Positions 6,643-15,373 of a DNA stretch of 64,000 nucleotides are shown in pieces. The stretch is taken from contig CAZNIS010000020.1 in assembly GCA_964573105.1 (NCBI GenBank), forward strand, positions 17,773 through 81,772, written 5' to 3'. The position numbers and the translations under genes were made by a program. This DNA is from CAKZSB01 sp964573105 (GTDB lineage: Bacteria > Pseudomonadota > Gammaproteobacteria > Granulosicoccales > Granulosicoccaceae). The notes beneath the pieces were generated by a model. The model had not been told where the DNA came from. It saw only the letters and a list, made by a program, of their open reading frames with translations, and did no database searches. The number at the start of each line of letters is the position of its first letter. Position 1 is the stretch's first letter.

Positions 6643-8192
6643 AAAATGGCTTCGATCAGATAGGGGCCTTCGCTCGCAAGGCCTGCTTTCAGTGCGTTGG
6701 CCAGTTCACCTGCGTTAGTCGCCTGTTTGCCTTCGACACCCATGCCTTTGGCCAGCGCCAGCCAGTCGAGGTTGGGGCGGTCCAGGTCCATCATGTCTAT
6801 CGCGATTTGGCCTGCGTTGGCGCCGACGTTGCGCAGCTCGTGTTTGAGAATTTCGTAGCTGCGATTCGACAGGACGATGGTGGTCACGTCGAGGTTTTCA
6901 CGCGCCTGGGTCCATAGCGCCTGCAGCGTATACATGCCGCTGCCGTCGGCCTGGACGTCGATGACCTTGCGATCAGGGCAGGCGACGGCCGCGCCGGTGG
7001 CGAGCGGAAATCCAATGCCGATCGAGCCACCGCAGATTTGCAGCCAGTCGTGTGGCGGACAGGCGGCTGTGGCGGCTGGTAGATCGCGAGAGTTGGTTAT
7101 GCCCTCGTCGGCGATGATGGCGTTCTCGGGCATCAGGTTGGCCAGCACCGCGGCGAGAGTGGTTGCGTTGATCGGCTCGCCAGGTGAGGGCAATGGCGTA
7201 TCGCCGGGCAATTGAATCAATGGCCCGGCGTCGCTCGCACCTACTCGCTCGGCGAGGGCTTCGAGTGCGGCAGCGCCATCTTCTTCAGGGCCTGCCAGCG
7301 GATGAATTTCGCAGTCCTCGGGCCATAGTCGGCTGGGTTTGTCTGGATAGGCAAAAAAGGCCACCGGTGCCTTGGCGCAAACCGGAATCAGATGTTTGTA
7401 GCCTGCAAGTTTGGCCAGCGCCCGATCGACCACATACGGAATGCTCTCGATCGGCACCCGGCCGGCACCGCGCTCCATTCGGGCATTTGAGGACTGCGCC
7501 AGCAGCTTGGCTCCGGTGGCGACCGCAATCTTGCCTGCGGCCAGCAGCGCCTCTTCGCGCAGGGTGTGGCCAGTCATCACAAAGGCGGTGGGTTCGCCGC
7601 GTTGCAGGATGTCGGCGATTGCGTCTATTCGATCCTGAGGTACCTGGGCAGGTGCAGGCGGTGCGACCGGTTTTGCTGGACCATTGGATTCTTCCCAGGC
7701 GGTGTTGGCCGGCAGAATCAGGGTGGCCACCTGGCCGGGATAGGTGTTGGCCGCAGCGACTGCCGCCGCACCATCGGCGGCGACGACACGTGAAGAATCA
7801 CTGGTCTTGACCCAGCCTGACACCGGCCCTGCGATACCTTCGATATCGGCGGTCAGCGGCGCATCGTATTCGATGTGATACGTCGCGTGGTCACCAACAA
7901 TATTGACCACGCCGCTCTCGGCCTTGCGTGCGTTGTGCAGATTCGCAAGCCCGTTGCCAAGGCCCGGGCCCAGGTGCAGCAGTGTGGCCGCCGGCTTGTC
8001 CTTCATGCGGTAATAACCGTCCGCCGCGCCCGTCACCACGCCCTCGAACAGACCCAGTACACAGCGCATGCCTGCCACCTTGTCGAGTGCGGCGACAAAG
8101 TGCATCTCTGATGTGCCCGGGTTCGAAAAGCAAACCTCGACACCGGAATCGATCAGCGTACGGACAAGACTTTCGGCACCGTTCATGGACAT
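6639..8192 (-). CDS. ThDP-dependent acetolactate-synthase-like enzyme
   Basis: A 517-residue three-domain ThDP enzyme. The N-terminal PYR domain has N-P-G-T-S-E-M-H-F and the catalytic-type Glu in L-G-L-F-E-G-V-V-T-G-A-A-D-G-Y. The C-terminal PP domain has Q-A-D-G-S-G-M-Y-T-L-Q-A-L-W-T-Q-A and a later S-N-R-S-Y. The usual G-D-G-S is A-D-G-S here. It belongs to a proteobacterial group annotated as acetolactate synthase large subunit but lacking the FAD and regulatory-subunit context, so true acetolactate synthesis is doubtful. A decarboxylase or carboligase of a 2-oxoacid is more likely. It is divergent from a D-2-hydroxyacid dehydrogenase. ATG 8186 is an equally good start. Confidence 0.82.
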   Translation of the reverse strand: MSMNGAESLVRTLIDSGVEVCFSNPGTSEMHFVAALDKVAGMRCVLGLFEGVVTGAADGYYRMKDKPAATLLHLGPGLGNGLANLHNARKAESGVVNIVGDHATYHIEYDAPLTADIEGIAGPVSGWVKTSDSSRVVAADGAAAVAAANTYPGQVATLILPANTAWEESNGPAKPVAPPAPAQVPQDRIDAIADILQRGEPTAFVMTGHTLREEALLAAGKIAVATGAKLLAQSSNARMERGAGRVPIESIPYVVDRALAKLAGYKHLIPVCAKAPVAFFAYPDKPSRLWPEDCEIHPLAGPEEDGAAALEALAERVGASDAGPLIQLPGDTPLPSPGEPINATTLAAVLANLMPENAIIADEGITNSRDLPAATAACPPHDWLQICGGSIGIGFPLATGAAVACPDRKVIDVQADGSGMYTLQALWTQARENLDVTTIVLSNRSYEILKHELRNVGANAGQIAIDMMDLDRPNLDWLALAKGMGVEGKQATNAGELANALKAGLASEGPYLIEAIL

Positions 8193-8284
8193 GAGAGGAC
8201 TGGGCTAGCTAGTGAGAAGAAGTAAAATTTTATCATGTGACGGCCAGCGTCAGCCCGCGAGATTATGGCGATGGCTGCAGGGCG

Positions 8285-8388
8285 CAGGTAGGGCAAAGCC
8301 AGCGATTTGGATTCCCGTTATTTGAAGCCCGCACAGACAACGAGCAATCGCCGACTTCAAGGTCGCGTGCCCAACAATGTCGTGACGG
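8285..8388 (-). repeat. Dispersed ~105-bp intergenic repeat, copy 3 (inverted)
   Basis: This copy runs in the opposite orientation to the others. It begins CAGGTAGGGCAAAGCCAGCG on the plus strand and ends GACTTCAAGGTCGCGTGCCCAACAATGTCGTGACGG (8354-8388). Unlike most copies it does not end a gene. It occupies the shared upstream region of two divergent genes (starts at 8192 and 8468). Confidence 0.8.
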
Positions 8389-8467
8389 CGAATTTCCGCA
8401 ACCCGGCTCCATGTCGTGATGTCATCAAGGCTGCGTATAATTCTCACATCAATAAACGGGGTGACAC

Positions 8468-9460
8468 ATGACCAAAGTACTGTTGCAAGGCCGAATCGCA
8501 GCGGAGCAGGAAGCCTGCTTTCGCGACTGCGCCGATGGTGACTGGCAGATACTGGTCTGGGATCCGGCCAAATACAAGGCAGATGACTTTGCCCCGCTAG
8601 CGCAACAGGCCGATGTTATCGTCGGTGGCAATATACCGCTGGACCAGTGGCCGGCGACGCCAAATCTCAAACTCTTCCAGATACCCTGGACCGGCTACAA
8701 CTTCACCACGCCGGCGCGTATGCCTGCAGGCGTGCCGGTGGCCAATTGTTTTGAACACGAAACTGCGATTGCGGAATATGTGTTGCTGGCGATGCTTGAG
8801 TGGCAGATCGGTTTGCGCAAGATGGATCAGCGGTTTCGCGATGGTGGTTGGGGTGGGCTGTTTCCAGGGGGAGGTTTGTTTCACCAGGAGGTTCGCGGCA
8901 CCACACTGGGTATTGTTGGGTATGGTCACATAGGCGAGGAGGTGGCCCGGCGTGCGAATGCATTTGGCGTTCGCTGTATAGGTACGCGCCGTCGCGATGT
9001 ACCGGCACCGCCAGAGCTTGACTGGTTAGGTGGTGAGGCGCAGTTACCGCAATTGCTCGCCGAGAGTGATTTTGTGTTGATCGCCTGTGATTTGAACGAC
9101 GCAACCAAAAACCTGATCGATGAAACGACGCTTGCGATGATGAAAAACACCGGCGTTTTGATCAACGTGTCACGCGGTGGTGTGGTGGAAGAAAAAGCGC
9201 TGTTCAATGCGCTGAAAAACAAAACCATTGGCGGCGCAGTGATAGACGTTTGGTACAACTATAACAACCCTGGTGAAGACGAAGTGTGGCCGGCCAATTT
9301 TCCTTTTCAGGAGTTGGACAATGTGATTTTGAGTGGCCATGAAAGTGGCTGGACTAAAGAGTTGTTGCAGCGTCGCTGGCAGGCGGTGGCGGATAATGTT
9401 CGACGCGTGATGAGTGGTGATGAGGCTCAGAATGTGGTGTTTGTGGGAGAGGCCGGGTAG
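8468..9460 (+). CDS. D-2-hydroxyacid dehydrogenase, NAD(P)-dependent
   Basis: A 330-residue member of the D-isomer 2-hydroxyacid dehydrogenase family, which interconverts 2-oxoacids and D-2-hydroxyacids. The nucleotide-binding motif is G-I-V-G-Y-G-H-I-G (about 147-155). Also visible are the substrate-site Arg in I-N-V-S-R-G-G-V-V-E, the acidic residue in P-G-E-D-E-V-W-P and the catalytic His in L-S-G-H-E-S-G-W-T. The G-H-E-S-G-W form differs from the common P-H-x-G/A. The ATG follows GGGGTGAC. It is divergent from the ThDP enzyme, so the two could act on related oxoacids; that is a guess. Confidence 0.88.
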   Translation: MTKVLLQGRIAAEQEACFRDCADGDWQILVWDPAKYKADDFAPLAQQADVIVGGNIPLDQWPATPNLKLFQIPWTGYNFTTPARMPAGVPVANCFEHETAIAEYVLLAMLEWQIGLRKMDQRFRDGGWGGLFPGGGLFHQEVRGTTLGIVGYGHIGEEVARRANAFGVRCIGTRRRDVPAPPELDWLGGEAQLPQLLAESDFVLIACDLNDATKNLIDETTLAMMKNTGVLINVSRGGVVEEKALFNALKNKTIGGAVIDVWYNYNNPGEDEVWPANFPFQELDNVILSGHESGWTKELLQRRWQAVADNVRRVMSGDEAQNVVFVGEAG

Positions 9461-9667
9461 GTTTTCGCGTGTGTGGTCGAGCTTGGTGGCAGCTCTGGAT
9501 ACACATCTCGCAAATTGAAGTTACAGCCTGCTGTCAGGAAAAATGGTACGTGTGCTTTGGCTTACGGCCCCTACGGTTGCTTGTAGTTTGGCGGCTTGAT
9601 AAATGAGTGGAGATCTGGTCAAGGTGTAGCGTGGCGGAAATAAAAAATTTGTCCGGCGTTTTAACTC

Positions 9668-9774
9668 CCACTCACGACATTGTTGGGCACGCGGTCTTGA
9701 CGTGGGCGAAAGTTCTATTGCTGTGCTGGCATTGGATTAAAGGGCAGCCGACTCGCTGGCTTTGCCCTACCTAC
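9668..9774 (+). repeat. Dispersed ~105-bp intergenic repeat, copy 4
   Basis: The best-conserved copy together with copy 1: CTCACGACATTGTTGGGCAC at the left and CGCTGGCTTTGCCCTACCTAC at the right. The CTA at 9771-9773, inside the end block, is the TAG stop of the leftward molybdoenzyme gene. The rest of the 310-base gap after the dehydrogenase (9461-9667) holds nothing I recognise. Confidence 0.85.
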
Positions 9775-10865
9775 TCGCACCAAACTTCAACGGTCTGCAC
9801 GCCATTGTTGCCAAAACCACCTTGATCCCAAACGGGGTCTAGCGGTTGGGTGTCGCCGTTGGCGTCGGTGGCTCGACATTTCAGTTCGTGTGCGCCGGGT
9901 GTTGCCTGCCATTCGAGCTGCCAGCCACGCCAGGCGTATTTTTCTGTTGGCTTGTCGAGTGTGGCATCGGTCCATGTGCCGTTGTCACAGACTTCGACTT
10001 TGCTGATCGGTGTGCCCTTGCCGCTCCAGGCGCGGCCATACAAGGTAATGGGGCCAGGTTCAACCAGTCGCCGCTCGCTGTACCACTCGGGTATGCCGGG
10101 CGGCACCATCAATGATTTAACTCTGATGGTGGTGACAGGCACACCCGGGTCGTTTTCATCCTGCCGGTAGATGTAGGTTTTGACCTGCTGGTGGCCGTCG
10201 AACGGGCGGTCGATCAGTTCTATATGATTCAGCCATTTGACGCTGGCCATACCGTACCAGCCGGGTACGATCAGCCGGAGCGGAAATCCGTGTTGTGGCA
10301 ATAGTGGCTGACCATTCATGGCCCAGACCAGCAATACGTCTTCGTGCAGCGCATCGGCTACATTAAGGCTGCGGCTGTAGCTGTGAATATCAGCTTTTGA
10401 TATGCCACTGTCGATGCCGTGAAAAACCACATCGATGGCGCTGGCCTGGATACCGGCCTGTTCGAGCAAATGTTTTAGTGGTGTGCCGGTCCACTCGGCG
10501 GTGCCGACGGCTTCGTAGCGCCAGGGCATGCTCTGGCGGCGCGGGGTAATCAATGCGCGACCATTGCCGGCGCACTCCAGTGTGACCCGTTTGGTGACGG
10601 CCGGCAGCGCTTGCAGTTGGCTAAAAGAGCATTCGACTGTTTGATCGACCAAACCGTCGATTCGCAGAGACCAGTTATCGGCCTCGGCCACATAGGGCAC
10701 ATCGAAATGATTGAGCAGGTAGTGCGCGCCGGCAGGGGTCACGTCGTGGCGCAGCATTTCAAGCATGATACCGCTGTTGCGATTGGCCAGGCGCACTTCG
10801 TCTTCAGTGAAATCATCACCGTGCCCCTGTAGCTGAACGGCCGGATCGAGAATGGGGCTTTGCAT
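9771..10865 (-). CDS. Sulfite-oxidase-family molybdopterin enzyme
   Basis: A protein of about 364 residues. It has the Oxidored_molyb domain (about 60-230) with the molybdenum-ligating cysteine in E-C-A-G-N-G-R (C98), and L-P-Q-H-G-F-P-L-R-L-I-V-P-G-W-Y-G, a classic sulfite-oxidase segment. The C-terminal Mo-co dimerisation domain (about 245-360) is also present. No heme domain or signal peptide is seen from the chosen ATG, so electron acceptor and location are unclear. It probably oxidises sulfite or a related oxyanion/S-oxide. It starts 37 bases after yaaA in the same direction. Its stop codon lies within a dispersed repeat. Confidence 0.85.
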   Translation of the reverse strand: MQSPILDPAVQLQGHGDDFTEDEVRLANRNSGIMLEMLRHDVTPAGAHYLLNHFDVPYVAEADNWSLRIDGLVDQTVECSFSQLQALPAVTKRVTLECAGNGRALITPRRQSMPWRYEAVGTAEWTGTPLKHLLEQAGIQASAIDVVFHGIDSGISKADIHSYSRSLNVADALHEDVLLVWAMNGQPLLPQHGFPLRLIVPGWYGMASVKWLNHIELIDRPFDGHQQVKTYIYRQDENDPGVPVTTIRVKSLMVPPGIPEWYSERRLVEPGPITLYGRAWSGKGTPISKVEVCDNGTWTDATLDKPTEKYAWRGWQLEWQATPGAHELKCRATDANGDTQPLDPVWDQGGFGNNGVQTVEVWCE

Positions 10866-10902
10866 AGTCAGTGTACCGGTGGGGCGTCGAGGCGGATTGT
10901 TT

Positions 10903-11688
10903 TCAGGCCGAGGGCGGATTGTCCCGCGTGAAGACCGGCTCATCCGGTTTAACAGTGAGCTTCGGGTTGTACTGGTAGCCCGCTGTGTCGAAGCCGAGCA
11001 GATCCTCGCGCTTTTTAATTCGTTTGTCGATCACATAGCGTGACATCATACCGCGCGCCTTTTTGGCGAAAAATGAAATCAGTTTGTATTCGCCGTCTTT
11101 GCGATCCTTGAACACCGGGCTGATGATGTCGGCATCGAGGCGGTGTCGATTGACCACCTTGAAGTACTCGTTGGAGGCCAGGTTCAGGACGAACGGTTTT
11201 TTCTGGCTGGCGAGATCGTCGTTGAGCGCGTCGGTGACGTGGTTGGCCCAGAACTGATAGAGATTGGCGCCACGCTTGTTGGCAAAGCGGGTGCCCATTT
11301 CCAGCCGATAGGCCTGCATCAGGTCGAGTGGTCGCAACACGCCATACAGGCCGCTGAGAATGCGCAGGTGTTTTTGCGCAAAATTAATATCGCGCTTGTT
11401 CATGGTCTCGGCCTGCAGGCCAAGGTAGACATCGCCCTGGAACGCATAGATCGCCTGCTTGGCAGTCTTTGGCGTGAACGGGGTTTTCCAGTCGGCGAAT
11501 CGCTGTACGTTGAGTTCAGCCAGGTTGCTGCTGATGTTCATCAGCTTGCGGAGCTTGGCCGGTTTGAGTGGCCGCAATTCCCTGATCAGCGCCTCGGAGT
11601 GGTCGAGTAGCAGCGGCTGCGTGCTGTCTGCAAAGCCGGGCGGGTTTTCAAAGTCCAGTGTCTTGGCGGGAGAAACCAGTATCAGCAT
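10903..11688 (-). CDS. yaaA: Peroxide stress protein YaaA (DUF328)
   Basis: A 261-residue protein with the conserved opening M-L-I-L-V-S-P-A-K-T-L-D and typical family blocks A-I-Y-A-F-Q-G-D-V-Y-L-G-L, L-R-I-L-S-G-L-Y-G-V-L-R-P-L-D and L-N-L-A-S-N-E-Y-F. In E. coli YaaA lowers free intracellular iron during peroxide stress and binds DNA. The ATG at 11688 matches the family start. It is the first gene of a probable two-gene unit with the molybdoenzyme downstream. The length is that of the family. Confidence 0.93.
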   Translation of the reverse strand: MLILVSPAKTLDFENPPGFADSTQPLLLDHSEALIRELRPLKPAKLRKLMNISSNLAELNVQRFADWKTPFTPKTAKQAIYAFQGDVYLGLQAETMNKRDINFAQKHLRILSGLYGVLRPLDLMQAYRLEMGTRFANKRGANLYQFWANHVTDALNDDLASQKKPFVLNLASNEYFKVVNRHRLDADIISPVFKDRKDGEYKLISFFAKKARGMMSRYVIDKRIKKREDLLGFDTAGYQYNPKLTVKPDEPVFTRDNPPSA

Positions 11689-12278
11689 AGAGGTATCGCA
11701 GTGTGAATGTGGTGCGTGCGTTGGGCGTACTTTACCAAATATCGCAAGTGGGCCGCAGCCGTTGGCGGGCACAATGGCGACGGGCGACTCGCGCACGGCA
11801 AAGGGCCATCATGGTCGTAGACCAGTGAACGCGGTGTGGAAGTTTGGGGGAGAGAGGTCAGGGCCCACGAAACACTGTGGGCCCCTGGATACATCTGCCG
11901 GCTGCACCAACTGCCGGACGGTGGGCGGAGTCCGTCTGTGCCGGTGGCGGTTGCCGGCACTTGCCCGATTTGCGATCAACCCTTGTTTGACTGTTAAACC
12001 AGCTCGGCGCGCTGATTCGACGGTCTGGAGGGACGGGCTTTGCGCCCGCGGGTTGATCGTGTGCCGCCTGACGGTACATGATGTTGGGGGTGCATCAATG
12101 ATAGGGAAACTACCTGCAGGCGACAATTATCTGTCACAGAACCTCAGCTGTGAAAGCAATTCATAGATCAGGGGTCAATGTGAATCGATTGGCGTTTTGA
12201 CTGTGATCGAGTAAACAACAGTGGTTGAGCGGGGCGCTGTTTGCCCGGGCTGGCATCGATTTTTCATAAGGTGCGGCT
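11689..12278. other. 590-base region without a recognisable gene
   Basis: Between yaaA and the end of the TctAB gene. Open frames exist on both strands here, but none has a family-like sequence, a good start with ribosome site, or continuity with its neighbours. I see no repeat-family copy. It may hold regulatory sequence for yaaA (leftward start at 11688). Confidence 0.4.
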
Positions 12279-12363
12279 TGTGGTGTCAGCCAAATTTCGG
12301 ATCAAATTTATTAGACGGCTTGAACCGAACATCATTGGACAGCCGAAACGTGCTGACGCCACA
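12279..12363 (-). repeat. Long imperfect inverted repeat downstream of tctAB
   Basis: The left arm at 12279-12300 (TGTGGTGTCAGC, then TTTCGG) pairs imperfectly with the right arm at 12343-12363 (CCGAAA, then GCTGACGCCACA). The arms are about 21 bases and the loop about 42. It begins 33 bases past the leftward TctAB stop codon, the position of a transcript-end structure. No T-tract follows, so it may protect the 3' end rather than act as a simple terminator. Confidence 0.55.
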
Positions 12364-12395
12364 CTTTCCCCCTCTCCAGATCGACTGGGCTGGCT

Positions 12396-14381
12396 TTAGC
12401 CGAACAGTGTGCCGCGCGGCAGTGGCACGTGCAGTACCTCTTGAAACAGCAGGTACATGCCGGTGCTGACGCCAACGGCAATGGCCACTCGCGCCAGCAG
12501 CGCAGCCCTTGAGGCGTTGCGCTGATGCAGCATGGTGTGAACGATAAAATAGAACACCACGCTTGCAGCCAGAAAGCCTGTGATTGGCACCAGCACGAGA
12601 TAGCCCGCAATTACAACCACGCCTGTCAACACACGACTGCGCTCGACGCTGGAATCGAAAAGTGTCTGGTAGTCGGCTCGCCACTGGCTTTTGATCAGGA
12701 TCATGATGCCAAGCAGTGCGGCAACTGCTGCGCAATAGTGGATGAATATACCGCCAAAACGACTGAGTTCGCGGGTAGAGAAAAACACGATTGCGGAGAG
12801 CACCAGCATGGTAATGCCCATGACGCAATCGGTGTTGACACCCGTCTTGCCTGATTCCGTCGCCACCGCCTTGCCTGAATCGGGAGTGGCGCGTTGTCGA
12901 TGCGACACTACCAGCGGCCACAGTGCGCTGATCAAACACAGGGCGATCAGGATCAGGCTGATCGGGCGCGTGGTCATGTAGGTCAGCACGCTGCCCGAGG
13001 CGCCGCCAATCATCATGGACTGTACCAGTCCGTTTTCGATGTAAGGGCCTAGAATGAAACCGAGTACCAGCGGTGCGGGCTGGTAGTTGAGTCGGTGCAG
13101 TGCGAAACCGATGATGCCAAAGATCAGCATTACCCATACGTCCAGCATGTTGTTGCGGATCGCATAGGATCCCATCACCGTCATCAACAGTATCACTGGC
13201 GCCAGCGCGCTGGATCGAATGTTGATGATTCGGGCGTACACAAATGAACCCAGCGTTCCGAGAATGAGCACCGCGATCGACGCTATTGCCAGCGCACCAA
13301 TGAAGGCGTAGGTGACATCTGCGTAGATTGCGAAAAGATCGTTGCCCGGTTGCATGCCGTGCAGCATTAGCGCGCCAAGAATGACCGCCGCCGGCGGTGA
13401 ACCGGGTATACCCAGGGTCAACAGCGGTATCATTGAGCCTGGCGCCATTGCACTGTTGGCGGCCTCTGACGCCGCCACCCCACGCGTGGTGCCCTGACCG
13501 AATTCGTGGTTGTCGCGCTCCCAGCGGCGCGCCTCGCTGTAGGACACCATGCTGGCGATGTTGCCGCCGGCACCGGGTGCGATGCCGACCACCAGGCCAA
13601 TGAGCGCCGAGCGAACCATCAGTACTGGCCGTTTGAGCAGGTCGATCACCGTGCTGGTGATGATGCCAAGGGAGGGTTTGACCTGTTCGCCGGCGAAGGT
13701 ATCGCGGCGCCGCCCGATCACGTTGGAGAGAATCTCCGGCAGGCAGAAAAATCCGATCAGTGCGCCGGCCAGACCAATACCACCTTGTAGCTCCGGATGG
13801 CCGAACGTCAGCCGCACGTCGCCGGCGAGTGTCGCCATGCCGACTGTCGACAACAAAAGCCCAATGGTGGCGGTGACAAAGCCTTTGATCAGGTTGCCGC
13901 TGGAGAGCACTGAGATGATGGTCAGGCCGAAGATGCCGAGCCAGAAATACTCGGCCGGTCCAAAAACCAGTGACATCTCTGCCAATGCCTCGGCGGCACC
14001 TGCCAGCACCGCAAAGGCCAGCAGGCTGCCGAAACACGAGGCAAATGCGGCGGCAACCAGCGCGTGTTGGGCCATGCCCTTCTGTGCCAGTGGGTAGCCG
14101 TCGAAGGTCGTGGCAATCGCGGCCGGCGTGCCGGGGGTGTTGATCAGGATCGCGGGCACCGAGTCGCCATACATGGCGCCGACGTAGATCCCCGCGAGCA
14201 TGATCAGGCCGCTGGCCGGTTCCATCGAGAAGGTGAACGGCACCAGCAATGCCAGGCCCATGGTGGCGGTGAGGCCGGGGATTGCACCGAACACGATCCC
14301 GAGTGCCGTGCCGGCAAACAGAAACAACAGATTGCCGGGCACGAATATGTGCCCGGCACCGGCGATCAGTCCGTCAAGCAC
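12396..14381 (-). CDS. Fused TctA-TctB tripartite tricarboxylate transporter permease
   Basis: A 661-residue membrane protein. Residues 1 to about 495 are a TctA large permease, with G-A-I-P-G-L-T-A-T-M-G near 33-43, Y-V-G-A-M-Y-G-D-S, I-L-I-N-T-P-G-T-P and a later L-G-I-P-G-S-P-P-A. Residues from about 515 to 661 form a TctB/DUF1468-like four-helix unit. The two are normally separate polypeptides. A GTG start is used. With the TctC protein encoded 12 bases upstream it should form a sodium- or proton-coupled carboxylate importer. Placement in one operon with demethylase-like and ThDP enzymes suggests it imports the substrate of that pathway. Confidence 0.85.
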   Translation of the reverse strand: MLDGLIAGAGHIFVPGNLLFLFAGTALGIVFGAIPGLTATMGLALLVPFTFSMEPASGLIMLAGIYVGAMYGDSVPAILINTPGTPAAIATTFDGYPLAQKGMAQHALVAAAFASCFGSLLAFAVLAGAAEALAEMSLVFGPAEYFWLGIFGLTIISVLSSGNLIKGFVTATIGLLLSTVGMATLAGDVRLTFGHPELQGGIGLAGALIGFFCLPEILSNVIGRRRDTFAGEQVKPSLGIITSTVIDLLKRPVLMVRSALIGLVVGIAPGAGGNIASMVSYSEARRWERDNHEFGQGTTRGVAASEAANSAMAPGSMIPLLTLGIPGSPPAAVILGALMLHGMQPGNDLFAIYADVTYAFIGALAIASIAVLILGTLGSFVYARIINIRSSALAPVILLMTVMGSYAIRNNMLDVWVMLIFGIIGFALHRLNYQPAPLVLGFILGPYIENGLVQSMMIGGASGSVLTYMTTRPISLILIALCLISALWPLVVSHRQRATPDSGKAVATESGKTGVNTDCVMGITMLVLSAIVFFSTRELSRFGGIFIHYCAAVAALLGIMILIKSQWRADYQTLFDSSVERSRVLTGVVVIAGYLVLVPITGFLAASVVFYFIVHTMLHQRNASRAALLARVAIAVGVSTGMYLLFQEVLHVPLPRGTLFG

Positions 14382-14393
14382 GGGTGTCTGCGC

Positions 14394-15332
14394 CTACTTG
14401 GCAAACTCCTTGACGATCGGAGCCCAGGCATCGATGCGGTCGTTGATCAGTGCTTTCGCCTCAGCCGCAGGCATGGCGATCGGAATGATGCCGCTCTTTA
14501 GCTTTTGTGCGCGTACGTCCTCGCTGCTGGCGATTTCAACGAAAGTATCCTGCAGCTTGCCGATCACGTCGGCAGGCGTACCCTGTGGCACACCAACGCC
14601 GTGATAGACCGATGAGTAGAGCTCGTAACCTTTGGATTTAAAGGTTGGCAGATCGGGGTTGGTCTCTACCGGCTCCTGGGTGGCGACCGCCAGGTTGCGG
14701 ACCTTGTCGCCGTGCGGCAGCCACTCGCTGGTGCCGAACCAGCTCGCCATGGTGTGACCACCGAGCAGTGCAGTTTGTTTTGGTTTGCCGCCCTTGTGCG
14801 GGATGTAGGTCATCTTGATGCCGGCCAGTTTTTCAAACTGTAGATGGGCGATGTGGGTTGCGTCCCAGCTGCCGGAGCCACCGACAGTGATTGCACCTGG
14901 ATTCTCTTTCGCATAGGCGACCAGATCTTCCAGTGTCTGGAATGGCGAATCAGCCATTACCGTAAGGCCGAACGGGATTTGCTGGAACAGCACGACGGGT
15001 TCGATCTGTGCGGTTTCATAGCCCGCGTTATCGCGTGCCAGAGGCTGCAAAATGATATGGGGGATGTTGATGCCCGACATGAAATAGCCATCGGGCTTTT
15101 GCTTGACCATGTTGGCCCAGCCGAGCGATCCGCCGCCACCGGGTTTGTATTGAATCTGCATTTTTACACCCAGCTTTTCCTCGAGCATAGGTTGCTGGGC
15201 GCGGGCGCGAATATCTGATCCGCCGCCGGGGGAAAAAGTGATCTGATAGGTGATATCGCGTTCGGGAAAGTCTGCTGCACTGCCGATGAGTGGCAACAGC
15301 AGGCCGAGTAGTAGCGTGATGCTTTTCTTCAT
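14394..15332 (-). CDS. TctC/Bug-family periplasmic substrate-binding protein
   Basis: A 312-residue protein starting at ATG 15332 behind a near-perfect GGAGGAAACTC ribosome site. The signal peptide is residues 1-20 (K-K-S-I-T-L-L-L-G-L-L-L-P-L-I-G-S-A-A). Bug motifs are present: I-T-F-S-P-G-G-G-S-D near 31-40 and K-P-G-G-G-G-S-L-G near 67-75. Bug proteins bind small carboxylates in the periplasm and deliver them to TctAB. The ligand is unknown here; genomic context points to a methylated or sulfonium-type carboxylate. The following permease gene starts 12 bases on. Confidence 0.9.
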   Translation of the reverse strand: MKKSITLLLGLLLPLIGSAADFPERDITYQITFSPGGGSDIRARAQQPMLEEKLGVKMQIQYKPGGGGSLGWANMVKQKPDGYFMSGINIPHIILQPLARDNAGYETAQIEPVVLFQQIPFGLTVMADSPFQTLEDLVAYAKENPGAITVGGSGSWDATHIAHLQFEKLAGIKMTYIPHKGGKPKQTALLGGHTMASWFGTSEWLPHGDKVRNLAVATQEPVETNPDLPTFKSKGYELYSSVYHGVGVPQGTPADVIGKLQDTFVEIASSEDVRAQKLKSGIIPIAMPAAEAKALINDRIDAWAPIVKEFAK

Positions 15333-15373
15333 GAGTTTCCTCCAGTGGCTCATGGTTTTGGGTGCCGGTTACA

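Noticed and set aside
6639..8192. Genuine acetolactate synthase (ilvB/ilvI)
   Set aside because: There is no regulatory-subunit gene, the protein is shorter, and the motifs match a separate decarboxylase-like group.
11459..12166. A 235-codon rightward frame in and after yaaA
   Set aside because: It overlaps yaaA on the opposite strand, and the part beyond yaaA has no recognisable protein pattern.
12286..14037. A 583-codon leftward open frame overlapping most of the TctAB gene in another frame
   Set aside because: It is rich in Arg/His/Cys, has no family features, and lies over a clear membrane-protein gene. It is a high-GC shadow frame.
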